A DNA stretch of 7,531 nucleotides from Phenylobacterium sp. GTDB taxonomy: Bacteria; Pseudomonadota; Alphaproteobacteria; Caulobacterales; Caulobacteraceae. Location of the stretch: contig JAQGIX010000099.1 in the NCBI GenBank assembly GCA_028290925.1, positions 1 through 7,531 on the forward strand, given 5' to 3'. Shown piece after piece: positions 1 to 5,339 of the stretch (the stretch's first letter is position 1; every line of letters starts with the position of its first letter). Position numbers and translations under genes: made by a program. A model generated the notes under the pieces. That model saw only the letters and a program-made list of their open reading frames with translations. It did not search any database and was not told the DNA's origin.

Positions 1-328
1 GGCCCGCTGGCTGCAGGGCCGGCTGCGCGCCGATCGCCAGGTGCAGGCCGCCGCCGCGGCCGTCCACCGCGGCAAGGCGATCCTGGTGTGGAACGGCGCC
101 TGGGTGCCGCATCCCGGCCAGGAGGGGGCCGGCCTCGCCGCGGTGCGCGAGGCGATCATGTGGGAGGTGGCGTTCGCGCCGGTGGCCTGCCGCGCCGAGC
201 CGGTGCACGGCCTGGTGCTGCTCAGCCTGGCCGACGGCCCCGCGGCGCCGCGGCTGGTGGTCGGCTCGCCGGCCTGGCGCTGGTCGGACCTGCTGTTCGC
301 CCGCTCGAGCGGCCGGCGGGGACCGTGA
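1..328 (+). CDS. C-terminal end of an unrecognised protein (5' end outside window)
   Basis: The reading frame is open from base 2 through the TGA at 326-328, so about 108 C-terminal residues of a longer protein are visible. The GTG at 41 is an internal Val, not a start I would choose, because the frame upstream of it is open and coding-like. The residues are a mix of Ala-rich helix, a Trp/Gly/Pro-rich stretch (WNGAWVPHPG) and a V/L-rich segment (HGLVLLSLADG), ending with an Arg/Gly tail. I see no transmembrane segment and recognise no family motif. The strong G/C third-position bias fits the neighbouring genes, so it is probably real. A 7-bp inverted repeat (311-317 with 329-335) flanks the stop but lacks a T-run. 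Its relation to the small genes downstream is unknown; a 126-bp gap separates them. Confidence 0.6.
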   Translation, partial: ARWLQGRLRADRQVQAAAAAVHRGKAILVWNGAWVPHPGQEGAGLAAVREAIMWEVAFAPVACRAEPVHGLVLLSLADGPAAPRLVVGSPAWRWSDLLFARSSGRRGP

Positions 329-366
329 GCCGGCCCTCACGCCGCTCGCTTTCTGGCCCCGGAGGG

Positions 367-374
367 CCTATATC
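367..374 (+). promoter_or_regulatory. Candidate -10 element ahead of the small-gene cluster
   Basis: The octamer CCTATATC matches the Caulobacter housekeeping -10 consensus GCTANAWC at all but the first position. It lies in the only sizeable non-coding gap (329-454) before the six small genes, so transcription would start around 380 with a leader of roughly 75 nt. There is no convincing TTGACGS-type -35 at the expected distance upstream; TTTCTGG at 350-356 is the nearest and is poor. The rest of the 329-454 gap holds nothing else I can identify. Confidence 0.25.
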
Positions 375-454
375 TCACCCGTGCGCCGCCGGGCGTGTGC
401 CGCCACTGAAGCGGTCGATCATCTTCGGCGCGGCGCCCCTTGAGCCACCCCCCA

Positions 455-556
455 ATGGTATTCCTGTTCGCAGCCTCGATGGCTTGCGTCGCCCTGGTTC
501 TCGCGGCCGGGCCGCTGCTGCGCATCTTCGCCCCCGCCCTGGCGCGCCGTAAGTGA
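455..556 (+). CDS. 33-aa single-pass membrane microprotein
   Basis: ATG at 455-457 opens a 33-codon frame ending in TGA at 554-556. The peptide is almost entirely hydrophobic from residue 2 to about 28 (MVFLFAASMACVALVLAAG at its start) and ends in the basic cluster ARRK. That is the layout of a single transmembrane helix with a short positively charged cytoplasmic end. Its stop overlaps the GTG start of the next gene in a GTGA junction, which suggests translational coupling and argues that the frame is real despite its size. No Shine-Dalgarno sequence precedes the ATG, so initiation may be weak or non-canonical. Function is unknown. It could instead be a leader peptide that sets translation of the downstream gene. 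Confidence 0.5.
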   Translation: MVFLFAASMACVALVLAAGPLLRIFAPALARRK

Positions 557-789
557 GCCTGGTTGGCCGCCGGCCGAGCCGCAACACCTTCCGCGCCGCG
601 CTGCGCGCCGGCGTCTGGTCGGTCACCAAGGACGGCCAGTTCTACGGCGACTACATGAGCCGCGACCAGGCGATCCGCGGGGCCTGCAACGGCGCCCGCG
701 CCGTCGAGGCGACGGGCAGCCAGGCCAAGGTGCTGGTCGGCTCGGACGAGGAAGTCATCGCCCACCGCGACCTCCTCCTGGAACCTTAG
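553..789 (+). CDS. 78-aa small protein, DUF2188-like
   Basis: GTG at 553 starts 78 codons ending in TAG at 787-789. The GTG is chosen because it overlaps the preceding stop by four bases (GTGA), a classic coupled arrangement; no independent Shine-Dalgarno sequence is visible. From about residue 20 the protein reads W-S-V-x-K-D-G-x-F-Y-G-D-Y-x-S-R-D-x-A-I. An Ala-rich helix follows, then a strand-like AKVLVG and an acidic/His end. This W-x-V, Gly-turn, Ala-helix, hydrophobic-strand pattern resembles the small DUF2188 fold (function unknown), but I could not run a profile search. The N-terminus is basic (RRPSRNTFRAALRAG). It is soluble with no signal peptide. It is the second member of the small-gene cluster, 16 nt before the next gene. 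Confidence 0.7.
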   Translation: MSLVGRRPSRNTFRAALRAGVWSVTKDGQFYGDYMSRDQAIRGACNGARAVEATGSQAKVLVGSDEEVIAHRDLLLEP

Positions 790-793
790 GCCC

Positions 794-799
794 AAGGAG
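794..799 (+). promoter_or_regulatory. Shine-Dalgarno for the coiled-coil gene at 806
   Basis: AAGGAG lies six bases before the ATG at 806. It is a near-perfect anti-16S match at ideal spacing and fixes the start of a 60-codon gene that might otherwise be dismissed. Confidence 0.8.
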
Positions 800-805
800 C
801 GCCCC

Positions 806-988
806 ATGGCCGATCGCACACCTGCCGAGCTGGAACGCGAGAACGCCTATCTGAAGCTCCGCCTGGCCCAGCTGGAATCCGACAACCTCGACATCTCCGC
901 CGAGAACGGCCGCCTGCGCGAGGAGCGCGAGCGCCTGCACGCCCGCCGCACCGCCCGCGCGCCGAACCCCTTGGGGAGCGGCCAGTAG
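806..988 (+). CDS. 60-aa leucine-zipper-like coiled-coil protein
   Basis: ATG at 806 has a strong AAGGAG Shine-Dalgarno sequence; the frame ends in TAG at 986-988. Residues 8-45 form an uninterrupted amphipathic helix with Leu or Ile every seventh residue: L9, L16, L23, I30, L37 and L44. The matching 'a' positions carry N13, L20, N27, N34 and R41. Buried Asn at 'a' positions is typical of parallel dimeric zippers such as GCN4. The helix is highly charged (Glu/Arg) and is followed by a basic Arg-rich tail and a Pro/Gly-rich end. It has no signal peptide, membrane segment or DNA-binding fold, so it is probably a cytoplasmic dimer or oligomer acting as a scaffold or partner protein. The partner is unknown; the adjacent membrane peptides are candidates by proximity. 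The next gene starts two bases after its stop. Confidence 0.75.
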   Translation: MADRTPAELERENAYLKLRLAQLESDNLDISAENGRLREERERLHARRTARAPNPLGSGQ

Positions 989-990
989 CC

Positions 991-1161
991 ATGTTCACCC
1001 CGATGCAGATCGTCGGCGTCGCCGCGGTGATCCTGCCCATGCTGGCGCTGTGCGTCGGCCTGGCCATCGCCGCGCGCCGCCGCCGCGCCGCCGAATACGC
1101 CGAGTTCGCGCAGGTCGTCGCGACGCCGGCTTCCCCAGACATCAAGGACCTGATCCCATGA
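991..1161 (+). CDS. 56-aa single-pass membrane microprotein
   Basis: ATG at 991 opens 56 codons ending in TGA at 1159-1161. Residues 6-28 are a continuous hydrophobic segment (start QIVGVAAVILPMLALCVG), followed at once by four arginines (R29-R32) and a mostly polar C-terminal tail (AAEYAEFAQ...DIKDLIP). By the positive-inside rule this is a single helix with its N-terminus outside and a cytoplasmic tail of about 25 residues. GGGGAG at 973-978, inside the end of the upstream gene, is a usable but distant Shine-Dalgarno sequence (12 nt). The stop overlaps the next start in an ATGA junction. No family is recognised. The length, coupling and membrane topology suggest a small membrane partner or regulator rather than an enzyme. 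Confidence 0.65.
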   Translation: MFTPMQIVGVAAVILPMLALCVGLAIAARRRRAAEYAEFAQVVATPASPDIKDLIP

Positions 1162-1304
1162 GCAGCTACAATCCCCGCCAACAGCAGCCGGTCCGGCGCG
1201 AACTCACCGACGGCCGCTCCTCCGCCGGCCCGGCGCCGCAGGGCGGCCGCAAGCCGATCCTCAACGACACCCGCAGCACCCGCGCCCGCCCGGCCGGGCG
1301 CTGA
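1158..1304 (+). CDS. 48-aa basic, disordered small protein
   Basis: ATG at 1158 overlaps the preceding stop (ATGA), and the frame ends in TGA at 1302-1304. The same frame is open further upstream, but the coupled ATG is by far the best start. The peptide has nine Arg and one Lys among 48 residues against three acidic residues. It is rich in Gln, Pro, Gly and Ser, and has almost no hydrophobic residues apart from a short PIL. That points to an intrinsically disordered polycation, which could bind nucleic acid, anionic lipid or an acidic partner protein. It has no signal peptide and no recognised family. Its translation is probably coupled to that of the membrane peptide just before it. Confidence 0.6.
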   Translation: MSSYNPRQQQPVRRELTDGRSSAGPAPQGGRKPILNDTRSTRARPAGR

Positions 1305-1307
1305 TCC

Positions 1308-1314
1308 GAAGGAG
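1308..1314 (+). promoter_or_regulatory. Shine-Dalgarno for the gene at 1321
   Basis: GAAGGAG sits six bases before the ATG at 1321, giving the last gene of the cluster its own strong ribosome binding site. Confidence 0.75.
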
Positions 1315-1320
1315 ACGCAC

Positions 1321-1509
1321 ATGGGCCTGTTCAGCTGGCTGAGCACGATGGCGCCCAGCGCCGCCGAGATCCGCGCCGAGGTCTGGAAGCTCGGCGTCCG
1401 CCACCACGGCCAGGCGCTGGAAGGCGCGCTGCGCGAACTGAGCGATAGCCCGCCTCCGGGCCGCGTCGCCCTGCTCCGCGCCTGCGTCCACCAGCTCCGC
1501 CGGGCCTGA
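1321..1509 (+). CDS. 62-aa small helical protein, unknown function
   Basis: ATG at 1321 with a strong GAAGGAG six bases upstream opens 62 codons ending in TGA at 1507-1509. The first ten residues (MGLFSWLSTM) are hydrophobic and aromatic, too short to span the membrane but suitable for an interfacial anchor. Residues 13-41 look like an amphipathic helix (AEIRAEVWKLG...ALRELS). A PPPG turn follows, and then a second helix ends in a basic LRACVHQLRRA. No family is recognised. It is the last of the six small genes; 30 bp later the convergent flavodoxin-like gene ends on the other strand, and no obvious terminator hairpin is visible in that gap. Confidence 0.7.
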   Translation: MGLFSWLSTMAPSAAEIRAEVWKLGVRHHGQALEGALRELSDSPPPGRVALLRACVHQLRRA

Positions 1510-1539
1510 GCGGCCAAATCCTAGCGGAGAGGGGGGGCG

Positions 1540-2031
1540 TCAGAACACGCCCATCGCCAGCCCCGCCGCCATCGCCGCGCCCAGCTCGCGGCACGGCGCG
1601 AGCTGGGCCTCGCTCAGCGTCTTGGGCGCCAGGATGGCCTCCGGCGTCTGGGCGTGGGTGCCGACGATCAGCGGCGCGGCGATCGCCTTGAGCCGCCAGC
1701 CGGTGGCGATCCGCGCCAGCTGCCGCGCGGCGCCCTCGCCGTCGCTGCCCGCCGCGATCAGCGCCGCATAGGGCCGCCCGTTCAGCCGCTCCAGGCACGG
1801 GTAGTAGGTGCGGTCGAAGAAGTCCTTCATCTCGCCCGACATGGACGCCAGGTTCTCCGGGCAGGCGAACAGGTAGCCGTCGGCCGCCAGCACGTCGGCC
1901 GCATCGGTGTCCGCCGCCGGCAGCAGCCGCACCGCGACCTCGCGCTCGGCCTGCGCGCCGGCCACGGCGGCCTCAGCCATCTGCCGCCCCGCCCCGGTCC
2001 TGGAATGCCACACGATGAGCAGGGTCTTCAT
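1540..2031 (-). CDS. Flavodoxin-fold protein (flavodoxin / NADPH-dependent FMN reductase type)
   Basis: The 163-residue protein begins MKTLLIVWHSRTGAGRQMAE: a first beta strand followed by the S-R-T-G loop that binds FMN phosphate in flavodoxin-like proteins. Later, FACPENLASMSGEMKDFFDR is the usual second FMN loop and helix of small flavodoxin/NAD(P)H:quinone-oxidoreductase-like proteins, and RPYAALIAAGSDGEGA is the next strand and loop. Expected role: FMN-bound electron transfer or quinone/FMN reduction in the cytoplasm; the exact partner is unknown. The frame is open upstream to 2079, but the ATG at 2029-2031 puts the beta strand at the N-terminus, as in the family. There is no good Shine-Dalgarno sequence. 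On this strand a GCTAGTCT sequence lies about 8 nt before the ATG, so the mRNA may be leaderless (inference). It diverges from the serine hydrolase gene. Confidence 0.85.
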   Translation of the reverse strand: MKTLLIVWHSRTGAGRQMAEAAVAGAQAEREVAVRLLPAADTDAADVLAADGYLFACPENLASMSGEMKDFFDRTYYPCLERLNGRPYAALIAAGSDGEGAARQLARIATGWRLKAIAAPLIVGTHAQTPEAILAPKTLSEAQLAPCRELGAAMAAGLAMGVF

Positions 2032-2085
2032 GGGCGCGAGACTAGCCGAACCGCGCTCCATTGCGCCGCTGAAACGCACCCGCGC

Positions 2086-2112
2086 TTGCGCCGCGGGGGC
2101 GGGGCCTTAAGC
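2086..2112 (+). promoter_or_regulatory. Weak candidate promoter for the serine hydrolase gene
   Basis: TTGCGCC (2086-2092) and CCTTAAGC (2105-2112), 12 bases apart, partly resemble the alphaproteobacterial -35 (TTGACGS) and -10 (GCTANAWC) elements. They lie in the 110-bp gap between two divergent genes, where at least two promoters must sit. The -10 match is poor, so this is a positional suggestion only. Confidence 0.2.
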
Positions 2113-2141
2113 TCGGCCGCAACGATTTGGGGGATATCCGA

Positions 2142-3473
2142 ATGACTCGTCGCGCCTGTCTCGCGGCCCTGACCGCCGTCGCGCTGGCCGTGGCGCCTTG
2201 CGCCTCGGCCAGGCCCGCGGCCCACGCCGCCGCCGCCCTTAGCCAGACCACCACGCCTGAGGCCGCCGGCTTCGACGCCGGGCGACTGAAGCGCCTCGAC
2301 GACTACATGGCCGGCGTGGTCGCCGAGGGCCGCGTGCCCGGCATGACCACGATGCTGGTCCGCCACGGCAAGGTCGTGGAGTTCAAGACCTACGGCAAGA
2401 AGAGCCTCGGCGGCGCGCCGATGACCAAGGACAGCATCTTCCGCATCTACTCCATGTCCAAGCCGCTGACGGGCGTGGCCATGATGATCCTCTTCGAGGA
2501 GGGCAAGTGGCGGCTCGACGATCCGGTCACCCGCTACGTGCCGGAGTTCAAGACCCTCAAGGTCATGGTCAAGGCCGACGCCGACGGCAAGATCACCGAG
2601 GTCGAGGACATGAAGCGTCCGCCGACCATGCGCGAGATCATGAGCCACACGGCGGGCTTCGGTTATGGCCTCGGCGACAAGCATCCGGTCGACAAGCTCT
2701 ATCGCGAGAAGCAGGTGCTGGGCTCGACCGGCCTCAAGCAGATGATCGACCGCACGGCGACCATTCCGCTGATGTACCAACCGGGCACGGATTGGTCCTA
2801 TTCCTCGGCCGTCGATATCCAGGGCTACATCGTCGAGAAGCTGACCGGCATGACGCTCGGCCAGTTCCTTGAGAGCCGGGTCTTCAAGCCCCTGAAGATG
2901 AACGACACCGCCTTCTGGGTCCCGCCGCAGAAGGCCTCCCGTCTGGCCGCGGTCTACGTCTTCGACAAGGACCTGGGCCGGATCGTCGAGCCCAAGACCC
3001 TGTTCGGCGGCGACATGCCAACCTATCTCGCCCCGCCCGCCATGGAATCCGGCGGCGGCGGCCTGGTCTCCACCACCACCGACTACGCCCGCTTCTGCCA
3101 GATGGTGCTGAACGGCGGCGTGCTCGACGGCGTGCGCATCCTGTCGCGCGGCGCCATCGAGCTGATGGACACCAACGTCATCGCGCGCGACGTGCTGGTG
3201 AAGTCCAACGGCACCACCGGCATCCGCTTCAACGAGGCGGTGGGCTTCGGCCTCGATTTCCAGGTCGACAACGACCCGCGCCGCGCCGGCTCGCTGGAGG
3301 GCAAGAACACCATGAGCTGGGGCGGGGCGGCCGGCACCTGGTTCTGGATCGATCCCACCAACGACATGTTCTTCGTCGGCATGATCCAGCGTCTGGGCGG
3401 CTCCGGCGGCGACGATCTGGGGACCATGGCGCGGACGTTGACCTACCAGGCCCTGCTGCATCCTGAGAAGTAG
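2142..3473 (+). CDS. Exported serine hydrolase, class C beta-lactamase / family VIII esterase type
   Basis: A 443-residue protein with the active-site-serine set of the beta-lactamase-related hydrolases. The SxxK motif is S104-M-S-K107 (RIYSMSKPLTG), the Tyr motif is Y220-S-S in DWSYSSAVD, and W393-G-G-A-A-G takes the place of the KTG box. HTAG (169-172) is also a family hallmark. The W-G-G box is more typical of esterases/EstB-like enzymes than of true AmpC, so ester or peptide hydrolysis is likelier than beta-lactam resistance; the substrate cannot be told. Residues 1-29 look like a signal peptide (TRR, hydrophobic core, Ala-x-Ala sites near ASA and AHA). Cys20 follows V-A-P, not a good lipobox. 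The ATG at 2142 is chosen over an in-frame TTG at 2127 because GGGGGA (2129-2134) is seven bases upstream. Predicted location is the periplasm. Confidence 0.9.
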   Translation: MTRRACLAALTAVALAVAPCASARPAAHAAAALSQTTTPEAAGFDAGRLKRLDDYMAGVVAEGRVPGMTTMLVRHGKVVEFKTYGKKSLGGAPMTKDSIFRIYSMSKPLTGVAMMILFEEGKWRLDDPVTRYVPEFKTLKVMVKADADGKITEVEDMKRPPTMREIMSHTAGFGYGLGDKHPVDKLYREKQVLGSTGLKQMIDRTATIPLMYQPGTDWSYSSAVDIQGYIVEKLTGMTLGQFLESRVFKPLKMNDTAFWVPPQKASRLAAVYVFDKDLGRIVEPKTLFGGDMPTYLAPPAMESGGGGLVSTTTDYARFCQMVLNGGVLDGVRILSRGAIELMDTNVIARDVLVKSNGTTGIRFNEAVGFGLDFQVDNDPRRAGSLEGKNTMSWGGAAGTWFWIDPTNDMFFVGMIQRLGGSGGDDLGTMARTLTYQALLHPEK

Positions 3474-3506
3474 GGGAGGGGCCCGGCGCGCGATCCTTGA
3501 CATTGC

Positions 3507-3525
3507 GGGGCGCGCATGCGCCCTT
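3507..3525 (+). terminator. GC hairpin between serine hydrolase gene and aspS
   Basis: GGGCGC (3508-3513) and GCGCCC (3518-3523) form a perfect 6-bp stem with a 4-base GCAT loop, extendable by a G-T pair at the base. It starts 34 bases after the hydrolase stop. Only two Ts follow, so as an intrinsic terminator it is weak. It may instead be a structure in the aspS leader, or the core of a palindromic protein site (GCGCATGCGC at 3512-3521 is a perfect 10-bp palindrome). Confidence 0.35.
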
Positions 3526-3560
3526 CCGCGCCTCGTAAATCACCCGCTTTTCCAGAAGAT

Positions 3561-5339
3561 ATGCACGCTTACCGCACCCATACCTGCGGCGCGCTTCGCG
3601 CCGCCGACACCGGCAAGACGGTCCGGCTGTCGGGCTGGATTCACCGCAAGCGCGATCACGGCGGGCTGATCTTCGTCGACCTGCGCGACCACTACGGCCT
3701 GACGCAACTGGTGCTGCATCCGGGCTCGCCCGGCTTCGCGGTGGTCGAGCACCTGCGCGCCGAGAGCGTGATCCGCGTCGACGGCGAGGTGGTGGCCCGC
3801 TCGCCCGAGACCATCAACCCCAACCTGCCGACCGGCGAGATCGAGGTTCAGGTCCGCGAGCTGGCGGTGCTGTCGGCCGCCTCCGAGCTGCCGCTGCCGG
3901 TGTTTGGCGAGCCTGACTACCCGGAAGACATCCGGCTGAAGAACCGCCACCTCGACCTGCGCCGCGAGACGCTCCACCGCAACATCGTGCTGCGCAGCCA
4001 GGTGATCCAGTCCATCCGCCGGCGGATGATCGATCAGGGTTTCCTGGAGTTCCAGACGCCGATCCTGACGGCCTCTTCGCCGGAGGGCGCGCGCGACTTC
4101 CTGGTCCCCTCGCGCCTGCATCCGGGGAAGTTCTACGCCCTGCCGCAGGCGCCGCAGCAATTCAAGCAGCTGCTGATGGTCTCCGGCTTCGACCGCTATT
4201 TCCAGATCGCGCCGTGCTTCCGCGACGAGGACCTGCGCGCCGACCGCTCGCTCGAGTTCTACCAGCTCGACGTCGAGATGAGCTTCGTCACGCAGGAGGA
4301 CGTCTTCGCCTCGATCGAGCCGGTCATGCACGGCGTCTTCGAGGAATTCGCGAAGGGCAAGTCGGTGACGCCCTACCCGTTCCCGCGCATTCCCTACCGC
4401 GAGGCCATCGCCAGGTACGGCACCGACAAGCCGGACCTGCGCAACCCGATCCAGATGCAGGACGTCTCCGCGCATTTCCGCGGCGCCGGCTTCGGCCTGT
4501 TCGCCCGCATCCTGGAAGACCCCAAGAACGCCGTCTGGGCGATCCCGGCGGCCGGCGGTGGCTCGCGCGCCTTCGCCGACCGGATGAACAGCTGGGCCCA
4601 GGGCGAGGGCCAGCCGGGTCTCGGCTACATCTTCTGGCGCGAGGGTGAGGAGGGCGGCGCCGGCCCCATAGCCAAGAACATCGGGCCGGAGAAGACCGAG
4701 GCGCTACGCGGACAGCTCGGCCTGCAGGTGGGCGATGCGGCCTTCTTCGTCGCCGGCGACCCGAAGGCCTTCTACAAGTTCGCCGGCTCCGCGCGGACCA
4801 AGGTCGGGACCGAGCTTGGCCTGGTGGACGAGGACCGCTTCGAATTCGTCTGGATCGTCGACTTCCCGATGTTCGAGATGAACGAGGAGAGCAACCACGT
4901 CGACTTCTCGCACAACCCCTTCTCCATGCCGCAGGGCGAGTTGGAGGCGCTGACGACCAAGGACCCCTTGGACATCCTCGCCTACCAGTACGACATCGTC
5001 TGCAACGGCTACGAGCTGTGCTCGGGCGCGATCCGGAACCACCTGCCGGAGATCATGCTCAAGGCCTTCGAGATCGCGGGCTACGGGCCCGAGGTGGTCG
5101 AGGAACAGTTCGGCGGCATGCTGAACGCGTTCAGGCACGGCGCGCCGCCGCACGGAGGCCTGGCGCCCGGCATCGACCGCATCGTCATGCTGCTGGCCGG
5201 CGAGACCGCGATCCGCGAGGTCATCGCCTTCCCGCTGAATCAGCAGGGCCAGGACCTGATGATGAACGCGCCCTCAGAAGTCGCGGACAAGCAGTTGAAA
5301 GAACTGCATATCCGCGTCATTCCGCCGATCAAGGTCTAG
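3561..5339 (+). CDS. aspS: Aspartate--tRNA ligase (probably Asp/Asn non-discriminating)
   Basis: Class II aminoacyl-tRNA synthetase that activates Asp with ATP and loads it on tRNA in the cytoplasm. It is full length (592 aa) and of the bacterial type with the GAD insertion. In order: an OB-fold anticodon-binding domain (about 1-105, with GWIHRKRDHGGLIFVDLRD); motif 1 near 145-170 (RSQVIQSIRRRMIDQGFLEF); motif 2 at 220-237 (FRDEDLRADRSLEFYQLD); a GAD insert at about 280-420; and motif 3 at 533-540 (GLAPGIDR). The C-terminus ends IRVIPPIKV. His33 occupies the place where discriminating enzymes such as E. coli's have Leu; His there is associated with charging both tRNA(Asp) and tRNA(Asn), the latter repaired by GatCAB. 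The ATG at 3561 is preferred to an upstream in-frame ATG at 3516 because it matches the family N-terminus; its Shine-Dalgarno sequence (AGAAGA) is weak. The 3' end overlaps the opposite-strand gene by 11 bp. Confidence 0.97.
   Translation: MHAYRTHTCGALRAADTGKTVRLSGWIHRKRDHGGLIFVDLRDHYGLTQLVLHPGSPGFAVVEHLRAESVIRVDGEVVARSPETINPNLPTGEIEVQVRELAVLSAASELPLPVFGEPDYPEDIRLKNRHLDLRRETLHRNIVLRSQVIQSIRRRMIDQGFLEFQTPILTASSPEGARDFLVPSRLHPGKFYALPQAPQQFKQLLMVSGFDRYFQIAPCFRDEDLRADRSLEFYQLDVEMSFVTQEDVFASIEPVMHGVFEEFAKGKSVTPYPFPRIPYREAIARYGTDKPDLRNPIQMQDVSAHFRGAGFGLFARILEDPKNAVWAIPAAGGGSRAFADRMNSWAQGEGQPGLGYIFWREGEEGGAGPIAKNIGPEKTEALRGQLGLQVGDAAFFVAGDPKAFYKFAGSARTKVGTELGLVDEDRFEFVWIVDFPMFEMNEESNHVDFSHNPFSMPQGELEALTTKDPLDILAYQYDIVCNGYELCSGAIRNHLPEIMLKAFEIAGYGPEVVEEQFGGMLNAFRHGAPPHGGLAPGIDRIVMLLAGETAIREVIAFPLNQQGQDLMMNAPSEVADKQLKELHIRVIPPIKV

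Noticed and set aside
311..335. Inverted repeat GGCCGGC/GCCGGCC around the stop of the first gene as a terminator
   Set aside because: The loop is 11 bases and there is no T-run; such GC inverted repeats are expected by chance in this composition.
88..552. 154-codon plus-strand open frame across the end of the first gene and the gap after it
   Set aside because: Composition is Arg/Pro/Gly shadow-like, and it overlaps the more protein-like frame ending at 328 as well as the 33-codon membrane frame.
786..1517. 243-codon minus-strand open frame covering the small-gene cluster
   Set aside because: It is a low-complexity Arg/Ala/Gly translation with no recognisable motif, as expected from GC-rich antisense. 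The plus-strand small genes have Shine-Dalgarno sequences, coupled overlaps, heptad order and membrane helices.
1510..1539. Bidirectional terminator between the convergent small gene and flavodoxin gene
   Set aside because: The 30-bp gap shows a G-run but no stem-loop with complementary arms.
2028..3503. 491-codon minus-strand open frame
   Set aside because: It is antisense to the serine hydrolase, whose catalytic motifs are unambiguous; the translation is His/Asp/Ala/Val-rich, a typical antisense artefact.
3540..4475. 311-codon minus-strand open frame
   Set aside because: It is antisense to aspS motifs 1 and 2, with the same antisense composition and no family features.
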